A stretch of DNA of 64,000 nucleotides from Clostridiaceae bacterium (GCA_012839865.1 DUMO01000055.1:1-64000); one strand, 5' to 3'; shown: positions 36,922-46,152, counted from the stretch's first letter. Notes: a model not told the origin generated them from the letters alone. Translations and numbers: made by a program.

Positions 36922-36949
36922 TTGACTTTTTGCATTTTGAATGTATGAT
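36922..36949 (+). promoter_or_regulatory. htpG promoter
   Basis: TTGACT (36922-36927), a 16-nt spacer and TATGAT (36944-36949). A 14-bp palindrome TATCATTAATGATA (36971-36984) lies in the predicted leader, touching the ribosome-binding site. Confidence 0.7.
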
Positions 36950-36995
36950 ATTATAGTGAGTAAAAACTTTTATCATTAATGATAGGAGGTTTTTT

Positions 36996-38864
36996 ATGCC
37001 TAAAGAAACAGGTACTATTTCAATAAATACAGAAAACATATTGCCAATTATTAAACGTTGGTTGTATTCGGAAAAGGAAATCTTTGTCCGGGAACTCATT
37101 TCAAACTGCAGTGATGCCATCAGCAAGTTGAAACGCTTAAAAGCTTTAGGGGAAGCTCAATTTGATGATGGTACCGATTTTCAGATTAATGTTGTTATAA
37201 ACAAAAAAGAAAAGACTTTGGCATTCATAGATAATGGAATTGGGATGACCGGTGATGAAGTGAAAAAATACATTAACCAGATTGCTTTTTCCGGTGTCAG
37301 GGATTTTATTGAAAAGTATAAGGATAAAGCCGACGAAAACCAGATCATAGGACATTTTGGTCTTGGATTCTATTCAGCTTTCATGGTTGCATCAAAGGTT
37401 CAGATAGATACTCTCTCCTATTTGCCCGGATCACAAGCTGTAAGATGGGTCAGCACCGGGGATGAGAATTTTGAAATGGAGGAATCAAATTACAGCACAA
37501 GGGGTACCAGGGTAACACTCTATTTGTCCGAGGATTGCCATGACCTTCTTGATGAATACAAAATGAGAGAGCTTATAAGAAAGTATTGTTTTTTCCTGCC
37601 CTACGGGATATACCTTGAAACTATTGATGAAGAACCGGACAGCGGCAAAAAAGATAAAAAGCCTGAGCCCCTCAATGATACAAAACCTTTATGGCTCAAA
37701 GATCCAAAAGATTGCACAGATGAGGAGTATAAGGAATTTTACAGAAAAGTATTTTTGGATTTTAATGATCCATTATTCTGGATACATCTTAATGTTGACT
37801 ATCCCTTCAGGCTGAAAGGAATTTTGTATTTCCCAAAATTGAGAAACGAGCTTGAAATGATGGAGGGGCAAATCAAACTATACTATAATCAGGTTTTTGT
37901 TGCAGACAACATTAAAGAGATAATACCTGAATTCCTTCTTCTGTTAAAGGGAACAATCGATTGTCCTGATTTGCCCTTGAATGTATCAAGAAGCTTCCTT
38001 CAGAACGATAAAAGTGTGGCAAGCATTTCGGGCCATATAACAAAAAAAGTTGCTGACAAGCTTTCTTCCCTGTTTAATAATGAAAGGGAAACGTACAACA
38101 AGTATTGGAATGACATCCATCCTTTCGTCAAGTATGGTTGCATGAAGGAACCAAAGTTTTTTGAAAAAGTCAAAGGCTTGATTGTATACAAAACCACCAG
38201 TGATGATTATGTAACTCTGGAGGAGTACCTGGAAAGAAATAAATCAAAGCATGAGAATACTGTTTTTTATGTCACTGATGAAAAACAGCAGGCCCAATAC
38301 ATCAAAATGTTCAAAGAGCAGGACATGGAAGCGATTATACTTACATCATTTATTATAGACAGCAGCTTTATTCAGTTTTTGGAGTTTAATGAGAAAAATA
38401 TCAAGTTTTACAGAGTTGATTCAAATTTATCTGAAAGCCTTAAAGAAAAATCAGATAATGATACTGTGAAAAAAATGCAGAAAGATCTCGAGAAACTCTT
38501 CCGTGATACCATTGGGGATGAAAAACTCAAGGTTCAGGTTGAAACCCTGAAATCTCCTGCAGTTCCCGGAATAATTCTCTTATCCGAGCAATCAAGAAGG
38601 ATCCGGGAAATGTCCAGAATGTATGGGGGTCTTGGCATGGACGATGCGTTCCCTGAAGATAAAACACTTGTGCTGAACGCAAGCAATGAAATAATCAAGT
38701 CCCTTATGGAACTGAAAGATGATAATGACCGCAAAGAAGATGTATCACTTATATGCAGGCATATTTATGATCTTGCAATAATGGGAAACAAGCAGCTTGA
38801 ACCTGATGAAATGACCGCTTTTATCGAACGCAGCAGCAAAATACTGCTGAAGATTGCAAAGTGA
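36996..38864 (+). CDS. htpG: Hsp90-family molecular chaperone HtpG
   Basis: ATP-dependent cytosolic chaperone of 622 residues. The N-terminal GHKL ATPase has the lid and Bergerat motifs: ELISNCSDAISKLKRL, DNGIGMT, and GHFGLGFYSAFMVA. The middle domain carries the catalytic-loop Arg region (SRSFLQNDK) and the C-terminal dimerisation domain is complete. The sequence is divergent from E. coli HtpG but full length. ATG at 36996 follows AGGAGG. No CIRCE or CtsR box was seen; other palindromes are listed separately. Confidence 0.95.
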   Translation: MPKETGTISINTENILPIIKRWLYSEKEIFVRELISNCSDAISKLKRLKALGEAQFDDGTDFQINVVINKKEKTLAFIDNGIGMTGDEVKKYINQIAFSGVRDFIEKYKDKADENQIIGHFGLGFYSAFMVASKVQIDTLSYLPGSQAVRWVSTGDENFEMEESNYSTRGTRVTLYLSEDCHDLLDEYKMRELIRKYCFFLPYGIYLETIDEEPDSGKKDKKPEPLNDTKPLWLKDPKDCTDEEYKEFYRKVFLDFNDPLFWIHLNVDYPFRLKGILYFPKLRNELEMMEGQIKLYYNQVFVADNIKEIIPEFLLLLKGTIDCPDLPLNVSRSFLQNDKSVASISGHITKKVADKLSSLFNNERETYNKYWNDIHPFVKYGCMKEPKFFEKVKGLIVYKTTSDDYVTLEEYLERNKSKHENTVFYVTDEKQQAQYIKMFKEQDMEAIILTSFIIDSSFIQFLEFNEKNIKFYRVDSNLSESLKEKSDNDTVKKMQKDLEKLFRDTIGDEKLKVQVETLKSPAVPGIILLSEQSRRIREMSRMYGGLGMDDAFPEDKTLVLNASNEIIKSLMELKDDNDRKEDVSLICRHIYDLAIMGNKQLEPDEMTAFIERSSKILLKIAK

Positions 38865-38942
38865 TTGATTTTAGTAAACGTAGCTGTTATAACTTACCAG
38901 ACTGGCTAAAAAAGGAATACGTGCAGAAAAATAATTATATAA

Positions 38943-39147
38943 GGGAATGTGTGCAAAACGTAACAATGCTCTTATTTTGAGAAAACCGGCGGTTCGCTGA
39001 AGGCAAAAATGCTACCGTTTTTTACTCGCCTTCCGTGGCTTGAAAAAAGCTAAAAAAACATCCTGTTTTTTTCACGCATTTTTGCCTTCATCTCACCTGG
39101 TTTTCTATTAAAACAAAGCCACTTGTTACCATTTTGCACACATTCCC
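38943..39147. repeat. Nested palindromic element, copy 1
   Basis: Outer arms GGGAATGTGTGCAAAA (from 38943) and TTTTGCACACATTCCC (ending 39147) pair perfectly. Inside, GAGAAAACC faces GGTTTTCT, and GAAGGCAAAAATGC (38999-39012) pairs with GCATTTTTGCCTTC (39076-39089). The core holds a GCC/GGC hairpin and an AAAAAAACA-TCC-TGTTTTTTT hairpin. The whole 205 bp can fold as one long branched stem on either strand. A relative lies at 48052. No open reading frame or target duplication is evident. Confidence 0.85.
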
Positions 39148-39240
39148 TCATCTTAGTGCGTACAGCACACATTTTTTTATCTTGTTATGCTCTGCACAAA
39201 TTCATTTATCAACGGTATTTTATGCACACATTTCTTTTTC
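39123..39240. repeat. Degenerate 29-30 bp tandem repeats beside copy 1
   Basis: Four degenerate units start near 39123, 39153, 39182 and 39211. Each has a variable head followed by GCAC(A)A(A/C)ATT and a pyrimidine-rich TTTATC-like tail. The first unit is the right arm of the palindromic element, so the arm itself seems to have been multiplied. Confidence 0.55.
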
Positions 39241-39280
39241 TTCAATAATTATTAATTTTTGTTTTATTCCTACAGCTTAT

Positions 39281-40105
39281 TCATTCAATCCGCCTTATTA
39301 TTTCCGCAATAAGCCTTGAAAAATCTTTTTCAGTTCTTCTTGCAGCGGTGAGAACCTCCTCATGGTTCAAAGGTTCTTCGGATATACCTGCAGCCATGTT
39401 TGTAATGCAGGATATTCCCAGTACCTCCATACCCATATGCCGGGCAGTTATTACTTCCGGCACTGTTGACATACCAACCGCATCAGCCCCCATGATGCCC
39501 AGAGCCTTGATTTCCGCAGGCGTTTCATACATGGGCCCCTTTAAAAAAGCATATACCCCCTCCCTCACCTGAATTTCCAGATCCCTTGCCGACTGCAAAG
39601 CAAGCTGAATGAGTCTTTTGCTATATGCTTCCGTCATGTCGGGAAATCTTTGACCAAGCTCGTCAAGGTTTGCACCCCTCAAAGGTGAAGGAGCAAAGAA
39701 ACTTATATGGTCCCTGATAACCATTAAATCTCCTGCTCTAAAAGTTTTATTGATGCCTCCAGCTGCATTGGTTGCTATCAATGTGTCAATACCAAGCTTT
39801 CTAAACACCCGAACCGGTAAAATGACATCCGATATGTCATGTCCCTCATAATAATGGAACCTGCCCTTCATTGCTAGAATTCTCCGCCCGCCTAATTTTC
39901 CGGTAATCATTTGTCCCGCGTGTCCTTTTGCCGTAGTCATCGGGAAGCCGGGTATGTCACTGTAATCCAGCAGTTTAAGGTCTTGAGCTTCATCCATAAG
40001 CTTACCCAGACCTGAACCAAGTATTACTGCAACATTGAATCCACTCCCAAATTTTTCTTCAATGCATTTTGCTGCATCATCTATTTTTTTAAGAATACCA
40101 TTCAT
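39281..40105 (-). CDS. pnp: Purine-nucleoside phosphorylase
   Basis: Phosphorolysis of (deoxy)inosine and (deoxy)guanosine to the base and ribose 1-phosphate. The 274-residue length fits the trimeric PNP family. Motifs include ILGSGLGKLMDE (phosphate loop), GHAGQMITGKLGGRRILAMKGRFHYYEGH, ATNAAGGINKTFRAGDLMVIRDHI and the base-site segment ADAVGMSTVPEVITARHMGMEVLGISCITNMAAG. ATG at 40105 follows GAGGTG. It is monocistronic in this window and part of purine salvage. Confidence 0.95.
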   Translation of the reverse strand: MNGILKKIDDAAKCIEEKFGSGFNVAVILGSGLGKLMDEAQDLKLLDYSDIPGFPMTTAKGHAGQMITGKLGGRRILAMKGRFHYYEGHDISDVILPVRVFRKLGIDTLIATNAAGGINKTFRAGDLMVIRDHISFFAPSPLRGANLDELGQRFPDMTEAYSKRLIQLALQSARDLEIQVREGVYAFLKGPMYETPAEIKALGIMGADAVGMSTVPEVITARHMGMEVLGISCITNMAAGISEEPLNHEEVLTAARRTEKDFSRLIAEIIRRIE

Positions 40106-40481
40106 AAAGTTTCACCTCGAAAAAAACTTAATTGTCTTGTCTTTATAATTGTCTGCAATAAATGGTCTTAGCAGTCAATAAACCTGCACTTTTTTAAATA
40201 CACCAAAGATATTTCCCTGCCATGTGAACAAAAATTTTTGCTTGATTGAATTTCCTGTTTATACTATAATTAAAAAAATATCATACTTCAAGGCTTTGCA
40301 GTGATAAAACAAAGATAACAATTATTTTTTTAATAAATGGCAAGACTGCTGCGACTTGTTCTTTGTAATAGTTTGTTTTGTAAAAATTTCACTTTGATTA
40401 TACTATTTTTTCGAAAAAGACAGACTAAGCAGGAGGTTGCACTTCACAGAATGCCGACAAGTTTGAAAGGAGCTATTGAAA
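40106..40481. other. Divergent promoter region pnp / ilvE
   Basis: AT-rich, with no supported gene. A short frame of about 12 codons (MPTSLKGAIENV) just before ilvE has no Leu/Val/Ile run and does not look like an attenuation leader. No T-box or leucine leader was recognised. Confidence 0.5.
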
Positions 40482-41552
40482 ATGTCTGATACAATTAGAA
40501 TTGAAAAAACCAAAACCCCCAAGCAAAAGCCTGATCAAAACAATCTGGGCTTTGGCAAATATTTTACCGACCATATGTTTGTTATGGATTATTCTAAAGA
40601 TAAAGGCTGGTATGATCCCAGAATAATTCCATACGCCCCTCTGGAAATGAGCCCTGCTTCAATGGTGCTTCACTATGGGCAGGCCGTTTTTGAAGGCTTG
40701 AAGGCGTACAAGGCGCCGGATGGAAGAATACTTTTGTTCAGACCTGAAAAAAACATGGAAAGACTTAATGCATCCAATGAGAGACTTTGTATTCCGACTA
40801 TTGATACCGAATTTGCACTGGAAGCCCTCAAGACTCTTGTATCTCTTGAAAAAGAATGGATACCTGCCAGTGAAGGAGCCTCTCTGTATATTAGACCTTT
40901 CGTCATCGCCACTGACCCGTATCTTGGCGTAAGACCTTCAACTACTTATAAATTCATAATAATATTGTCGCCTTCCGGTGCTTATTATCCACAAGGTATA
41001 AATCCGGTTAACATTTATGTTGAGAATAAATATGTTCGTACTGTAAAAGGCGGTACCGGCCACGTTAAGACTATAGGCAATTATGCAGCCAGCCTCAAGT
41101 CTCAAATGGAAGCATACGAAAAAGGATATGTGCAGGTTCTGTGGCTTGACGGTATAGAAAGAAAATACATTGAAGAAGTAGGGGCAATGAATGTATTTTT
41201 TAAAATCAACGGAGAAGTAATAACTCCTGAGCTTACGGGCAGCATTCTCCCCGGAATAACAAGAATGTCGGTCATTGAATTGCTGAAAAGCTGGGGTGTA
41301 AAAACCACCGAGAGAAGAATCTCAATTGATGAAATTTATAATGCATATAATGGAGGACTGTTGGAGGAAGCCTTTGGAACCGGCACCGCAGCAGTAATTT
41401 CACCTATCGGTGAGCTGAACTGGGATGGCAGAAACATGATTATTAATGACAATAAAATTGGAGCATTATCCCAAAGGCTCTATGACAACTTAACAGGCAT
41501 TCAGTTTGGCAAGCTGGAAGACAAACTCGGGTGGACCGTAGAAGTCAAATAA
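40482..41552 (+). CDS. ilvE: Branched-chain amino acid aminotransferase
   Basis: PLP enzyme (fold type IV, class II BCAT size, 356 residues) that moves the amino group between glutamate and the 2-oxo acids of Leu, Ile and Val. Seen are the N-terminal LHYGQAVFEGLKAY and RPEKNMERLNASNERLCIP, the PLP-lysine segment GGTGHVKTIGNYAAS, EVGAMNVFF and the C-terminal EEAFGTGTAAVISPIGEL phosphate-binding region. The ATG at 40482 is 9 nt after AAAGGAG; a TTG 6 nt earlier is less likely. It is isolated from other ilv/leu genes here. Confidence 0.95.
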   Translation: MSDTIRIEKTKTPKQKPDQNNLGFGKYFTDHMFVMDYSKDKGWYDPRIIPYAPLEMSPASMVLHYGQAVFEGLKAYKAPDGRILLFRPEKNMERLNASNERLCIPTIDTEFALEALKTLVSLEKEWIPASEGASLYIRPFVIATDPYLGVRPSTTYKFIIILSPSGAYYPQGINPVNIYVENKYVRTVKGGTGHVKTIGNYAASLKSQMEAYEKGYVQVLWLDGIERKYIEEVGAMNVFFKINGEVITPELTGSILPGITRMSVIELLKSWGVKTTERRISIDEIYNAYNGGLLEEAFGTGTAAVISPIGELNWDGRNMIINDNKIGALSQRLYDNLTGIQFGKLEDKLGWTVEVK

Positions 41553-41710
41553 TAATGCAATAATGAACACAACCAATCCTACCGGCAATTGTACGAGGTT
41601 TTTTAGACAATATTATATGTAAACTGTAAACTACGAACTTGATAAACAGTTGGCAACAGAGTTTATATATATTTTTTATGCAGTATTCACGAAATAAAAA
41701 TAAGGTGAGG

Positions 41711-42304
41711 ATGTGATAGCACGAAGGATATTAAATTCACAAAAAAAGAATACCAGGGATGGAAGGATTGTCTGGAAATTTCAAACGGAATTGTTGACCT
41801 TGTTGCAACTACCACCGTAGGTCCCAGAATTATACGTTTTGGTTTTTCCGGCGACAGGAATGAGTTTTGTGAAGTAAAGGACCAACTTGGCAAGACAGGC
41901 GGAAACGATACCGCCTGGTAACATTATGGCCTTATGCTAAAATGAACGATAAAAGAGTTTACTGGGGCGACAAGTATATTACCTTAATTCAAGACCCCGT
42001 GGCTGCCTCTCCTTTCAAACTTGGAATTCCCAACGAACACGGTTTTGGTTGCTATTACAATAATAGCCATTTGTTTGTAAAAAAATTCGCTCATTACAAA
42101 GATGAAAAGTATCCTGATTTCGGGTGTTCATTTGAAGCATATTCATGTGATTTCATGATGGAAATTGAAAGTTTGAGTCCGCTTAAAGTTTTGCAGCCGG
42201 AAGAGTGCGTAATACATGAAGAAACATGGTGTTTGTTCAACAATATCAATGCACCTGAAAATGAAGGGGACCTCGATGATATATTGATTAAATGCAAATC
42301 TTAA
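41711..42304 (+). pseudogene. Decayed gene with internal deletion (aldose-epimerase-like family)
   Basis: Two fragments of one protein lie in different frames. The 5' part (to about 41920) reads YQGWKDCLEISNGIVDLVATTTVGPRIIRFGFSG, and the 3' part (from about 41926) reads LWPYAKMNDKRVYWGDKYITLIQD through GFGCYYNNSHLFVKKF to the stop at 42304. The pattern recalls clostridial proteins of the galactose-mutarotase-like superfamily of about 280-300 residues. Compared with that length, roughly 100 central residues are missing at the junction GNDTAW/LWPYAK, and the frame changes there. The ATG at 41711 is also followed by one extra base. The family call is from memory and moderate. Confidence 0.7.
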
Positions 42305-42334
42305 CTGCTTTTTAGCTGCTTTTCAAGATTTCCA

Positions 42335-42380
42335 TCACCCTGTAATGCTTGGCATTCAGCCACATAGCATTACAGGGTGA
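42335..42380. repeat. 15-bp perfect inverted repeat between convergent genes
   Basis: TCACCCTGTAATGCT (42335-42349) and AGCATTACAGGGTGA (42366-42380) pair perfectly around 16 nt. It lies between the plus-strand pseudogene and the minus-strand response regulator gene. Neither side has a T-tract. It probably acts as a bidirectional 3'-end hairpin. Confidence 0.75.
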
Positions 42381-42399
42381 ATTAATACTTTATCCGTTT

Positions 42400-43050
42400 T
42401 CATATCTTGATATTATTTTTAAAAGCATAAATTGCCGCTTGTGTCCGGTCTGCAACTTTCAGCTTTTTGAATATGTTTGAGACATGGTTTTTAACTGTTT
42501 TTTCGCTTATGTAAAGGGTCCTTGCTATTTCCTTGTTAAGCATGCCCTCTGCTATCAGTTCAAGAACCTCCAATTCTCTTTGAGTTAATCCGTTGTCGTT
42601 CTGTTTAACAGTTTCATAGGATGTTATTCTGCTGAATTCTTTGACCAAATCGTTTGTCAGGTTCGGCTGCACATATGATTCGCCATTATATACTTTTCTG
42701 ATTGCATCAATGAGCACAGAGGCGTCTGCATCCTTCTGCACAAATCCTGCTGCGCCAAGCTGGAGAGCTTTAAAAAGATATGCTTTATCCTGGTGAATTG
42801 TCACAACTATTATCTTATACTTGTATTTTTCACTGCTCAACTCTTTTATCGCCTGCATTCCGTTCATACCTGGCATGTTTATATCCATAAGTATGACATC
42901 CGGCTTTGTTTCCTTTGAAAGCCTTATGGCCTCCTCCCCATCAGATGCCTGGGCAATCACAACCATATCCTCTTCAAGTTCCAAAATCTGCTTGAACCCC
43001 TGTCTTACCATTGAATGGTCATCAGCAATCAATATCCTGATTTTTTTCAT
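42400..43050 (-). CDS. NarL/FixJ-family response regulator, DegU-like
   Basis: A 216-residue transcription factor. The receiver domain (1-120) has acidic pair DD (10-11), phospho-acceptor Asp56 (DVILMDINMPGMNG) and the conserved Lys in FVQKDA. The C-terminal LuxR-type helix-turn-helix (about 150-212) reads LTQRELEVLELIAEGMLNKEIARTLYISEKTVKNHVSNIFKKL. It begins 3 nt after the DegS-like kinase gene, its obvious partner. In Bacilli DegU controls degradative enzymes and motility; here the targets are unknown. Confidence 0.93.
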   Translation of the reverse strand: MKKIRILIADDHSMVRQGFKQILELEEDMVVIAQASDGEEAIRLSKETKPDVILMDINMPGMNGMQAIKELSSEKYKYKIIVVTIHQDKAYLFKALQLGAAGFVQKDADASVLIDAIRKVYNGESYVQPNLTNDLVKEFSRITSYETVKQNDNGLTQRELEVLELIAEGMLNKEIARTLYISEKTVKNHVSNIFKKLKVADRTQAAIYAFKNNIKI

Positions 43051-43053
43051 CCT

Positions 43054-44217
43054 TTACACCTCATCCCTTATTAATGGAATTTTGATAGTGATTCGAGTAC
43101 CTATTCCGACTCTGGATTTTAGCTCGAATATTCCATTTAGCAATTCAGTTCTTTCCCTCATGCTCATTATCCCGAATCCACCGTTTATATCCTCCCGCTG
43201 TCTGTTCAGTTCATCCACACAAAATCCTTTTCCATCGTCGCTTATCTCAAGCTTAAGCTCTTTTTCCAAAAAACTTAGCTTGATAATTATTTTATCGGCT
43301 TTAGCGTGCTTCTTGACATTGTTGATGGCTTCCTGAACAATCCTGTAAACCGTTAAAGATATCGCAGAGCTAAGGTCTTCACTGTTTCCGGTGGTTTTAA
43401 AATCAACTTTTATGCCGGTGTCCTCCTCAAAGGTGGAAATGCATCTTTGAATTGTCGGGATCAGTCCGAGGTCGTCCAGGGACATCGGTCTTAAATCATA
43501 AATTATGCTTCTGACATCCTTTAAACTTGTTCTGACAATTTCTTTCAGGTTTTTGAGTTCCTCTTTTGTTTTATTGATGTCAATATCTATCAATCTTTCA
43601 CAGAGTTCAGCTTTCAGGACAATATTGGACATGGACTGGGCCGGTCCGTCATGAATTTCCCGGGCGACACGCTGTCTTTCCTCTTCCTGGGCTTTTATAA
43701 TACGCAGACCTAAAAGCTGCCTTTGCTGCATGTCTTCCAATTGCAGGCTTATTTCCTGAAGATCTCCTGTAAGGTACCCTAAAGCGGCACTGATATTTGT
43801 TATTAGGTTTTCAGCCTTCTCAACAGTTTTTTGTGATTCCCTGATTCTTATTTCCAACTCATTCCTTCTTTTAATAAAGTGCAACTCCTGCTCCCTTTTT
43901 ACGGCCAGTTGGATTCTTATCTGGTCTGCTTCTTCATAAGCCAGCCTGTATTCTTCCTGCGAAAATTGATCATAATTTTTGTTAACGTACATTAAATGCT
44001 TTTGGCTTTTCTTTAGTTTCTCGTTTAAAACATCAACTTCAACGATAAGTTGTGCAACCTGGGATTTCAACTGGTCAAGCTCGTTTTCAAGCATTTTGCA
44101 CTCTCGCCTTGCATTTTCGGCAATATCGATTATTTCATTTTTACTCCTGGTTATAGCATCGATTGTCTTATCGATTATTTTCTGCAGCCGGCTAGCATCC
44201 ATTTTATAATTAGCCAC
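43054..44217 (-). CDS. DegS-like sensor histidine kinase, soluble
   Basis: A 387-residue cytosolic HisKA_3 kinase. Residues about 10-170 form long coiled coils like the DegS sensor domain, with no transmembrane segment. The phospho-acceptor is His189 in VAREIHDGPAQSMSN, the DegS-type box. The HATPase_c domain has NNVKKHAKA, DDGKGF and GGFGIMSMRERTELL. The GTG at 44217, 8 nt after GGAGG, is the likely start; an in-frame ATG overlaps that site. Confidence 0.92.
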   Translation of the reverse strand: MANYKMDASRLQKIIDKTIDAITRSKNEIIDIAENARRECKMLENELDQLKSQVAQLIVEVDVLNEKLKKSQKHLMYVNKNYDQFSQEEYRLAYEEADQIRIQLAVKREQELHFIKRRNELEIRIRESQKTVEKAENLITNISAALGYLTGDLQEISLQLEDMQQRQLLGLRIIKAQEEERQRVAREIHDGPAQSMSNIVLKAELCERLIDIDINKTKEELKNLKEIVRTSLKDVRSIIYDLRPMSLDDLGLIPTIQRCISTFEEDTGIKVDFKTTGNSEDLSSAISLTVYRIVQEAINNVKKHAKADKIIIKLSFLEKELKLEISDDGKGFCVDELNRQREDINGGFGIMSMRERTELLNGIFELKSRVGIGTRITIKIPLIRDEV

Positions 44218-44584
44218 AAAAAAATCCTCCATTCAGCTTTAATATAAGTAATCAGTGTTTATTAAAATTAACAGGACAAAACCGGATATACACTCATAGC
44301 AAGGCATACAATTACTTACTTGTTTTGCAAAGTCAACAAATTGTAGATTTTTGTAGTTTTATGCAAACTTCTATGATTATAATGATTATACTATATAATA
44401 ACAGATAGCTTCAATTACTAAACTTGATAACATTGATTATTTTAGGATTGCAGTTGCATATTCGGCATTTCTGTCGTTTTTTTAAGAACAATAACTATCG
44501 TGTTTCCCAATTTTCACTTTGAAATAAAGCAAATATGAAATATAATACATAATAGGAAGACAATTAAGAAAAACGGTATTGAAA
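44218..44584. other. Divergent region between two two-component clusters
   Basis: No gene is supported. It is AT-rich with several TATAAT-like strings around 44370-44400, so promoters for both directions are likely but cannot be placed exactly. Confidence 0.5.
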
Positions 44585-45463
44585 ATGAAAAGAAAGCTAA
44601 ACGTCAATAAAACGGCAAAAACAGTTATAAGTCTGAATATAATTCAGCTTGTAAGCCTGATTGGCATACTTGCTTCATATTACTTTACTCAACATTCAAT
44701 ACCCCTTGTGCAATTAAGCATATTTCTGGCAGTTATTTTTATTTCCTTGTGTTTTGATTGCTATCTGATTTTGAGGGAACGGTCTGACATTTTGCAGATT
44801 GATACAAAAGCTGAGACTCTAACAAACTCCCTCATGCAGGTGGAAAACCTCAATAATACACTACGGGCTCAACGTCATGACTTTTTGAATCACCTGCAGG
44901 TGGTTTACGGGCTTATTGAAGTTGAAGAATATGACCATGTCAAGGAATATATTGAAAAAGTATATACTGATATTCAAAAAATAAACAGCGTGTTAAAGAC
45001 AGCTATCCCTGCAGTAAATGCCTTGCTTTCTGCAAAAATCCTTCACTGTGAAAAACTGGGCATAAAAATAAGACTTGAAATTACTTCAAGGCTTGATAAT
45101 ATCGCTGTGCCATCATGGGAATTATGCAGGGTTTTAGGCAACCTGATCGATAATGCAGCTGAAGCCCTGCAAGAGTCATCCAATACGGACAAACGGCTGG
45201 TAATTGAATTTGGTGAAGATATTAAAGGCTTTATTTTCAAAATTTCCGACAACGGAATACCAATTCCCAAAAATTCCAGGGACAAAATATTTGAACCCGG
45301 GTTTTCAACAAAAGCCAACAAAGGCATAGGTATGGGATTGGCCATAGTCAAAGATATCGTAAAAAGATATAATGGCAGCATAACATTAAATGAAATTGAA
45401 TCATACAAGTGTTTTACGGCAGTCTTCCCAAAATCTATTTCAGACGAAAAATTTGACGGTTGA
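44585..45463 (+). CDS. Membrane sensor histidine kinase, SpoOB/AgrC-type
   Basis: A 292-residue kinase with two N-terminal transmembrane helices (about 15-36 and 42-63), a short coiled coil, then the phospho-acceptor segment LRAQRHDFLNHLQVVYGL with His98, the SpoOB/AgrC/CitA-type box. HATPase_c motifs are NLIDNAAEAL, ISDNGIPIPKN and GIGMGLAIVKDIVKRYNG. AgrC-type kinases usually pair with LytTR regulators, and one is encoded 1.7 kb downstream after nfeD and floA. No clear ribosome-binding site is present; I chose the ATG at 44585 over a TTG two codons upstream. Confidence 0.88.
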   Translation: MKRKLNVNKTAKTVISLNIIQLVSLIGILASYYFTQHSIPLVQLSIFLAVIFISLCFDCYLILRERSDILQIDTKAETLTNSLMQVENLNNTLRAQRHDFLNHLQVVYGLIEVEEYDHVKEYIEKVYTDIQKINSVLKTAIPAVNALLSAKILHCEKLGIKIRLEITSRLDNIAVPSWELCRVLGNLIDNAAEALQESSNTDKRLVIEFGEDIKGFIFKISDNGIPIPKNSRDKIFEPGFSTKANKGIGMGLAIVKDIVKRYNGSITLNEIESYKCFTAVFPKSISDEKFDG

Positions 45464-45645
45464 AGCCTTTTCATGTACTTTACAACATGTAATCATTCAA
45501 ATTTGATATTTGATATGTATAATAAAAAGTGGTCAGGTTTTTATTGCAGGAATATTCTTGTGTGGCTTATACACATGACGTGAACATTTTATTGCATTGT
45601 TTTTAATCCATTGTTGTCATATTATTTTAGTTGGGAGTTGATTAA

Positions 45646-46152
45646 ATGGATCTTCTGGAATTTATAACTACAATAGACATTCTTCCTGCCATATGTTTCA
45701 TATTAGGGTTCATTCTCGTGATATTTGAAATGTTTAATCCGGGTTTTGGAGCTGCAGGAGTAACAGGCATCATACTATTGATTCTTGGCATAATACAAAC
45801 TGCAAATACTATTCTGGAGGCGTTTATACTAATAATTATAATAATTGCAATACTTGGCATTGCATTGACCCTTGCCCTCCACTCCGCTACTAAAGGCCGG
45901 CTGTCGAAAACCCTGGTGCTGAACGACTCATTAAAAAAAGAATCAGGGTATATTGGTACCGAAGACCTCAATTATTTTCTGAACAGGGAAGGAACTACCC
46001 TGACTGTTTTAAAACCCTCCGGTATTGTGGATTTTGACGGTGTCAAGCTGGATGTGGTTTCCGAAAGTGAATTTCTGCCCAAGGGAACCAAAGTTAGAGT
46101 AATAAAGGTATCCGGAAGGCGTATTGTAGTAAGGAAGATTGAGGATAATTGA
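45646..46152 (+). CDS. NfeD-family membrane protein (short form)
   Basis: A 168-residue protein with three or four hydrophobic segments between about 10 and 85, followed by a soluble OB-fold NfeD C-terminal domain (LVLNDSLKKESGYIGTEDL...VDFDGVKLDVVSESEFLPKGTKVRVIKVSGRRIVVRKI). This is the short NfeD type without the serine-protease domain; it partners with flotillin-like proteins in membrane organisation. floA follows 37 nt downstream, which supports the call. Confidence 0.9.
   Translation: MDLLEFITTIDILPAICFILGFILVIFEMFNPGFGAAGVTGIILLILGIIQTANTILEAFILIIIIIAILGIALTLALHSATKGRLSKTLVLNDSLKKESGYIGTEDLNYFLNREGTTLTVLKPSGIVDFDGVKLDVVSESEFLPKGTKVRVIKVSGRRIVVRKIEDN

Larger units (their letters stand above)
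38865..39280. other. Convergent intergenic stretch htpG / pnp
   Basis: No gene is supported in these 416 bases. They are filled by the nested palindromic element and the degenerate repeats next to it. No conventional T-tract terminator was found for either flanking gene. Confidence 0.6.

Noticed and set aside
40440-40520. Possible leader peptide before ilvE
   Set aside because: The 12-codon frame has no run of Leu, Val or Ile codons and no paired attenuator hairpins were found.
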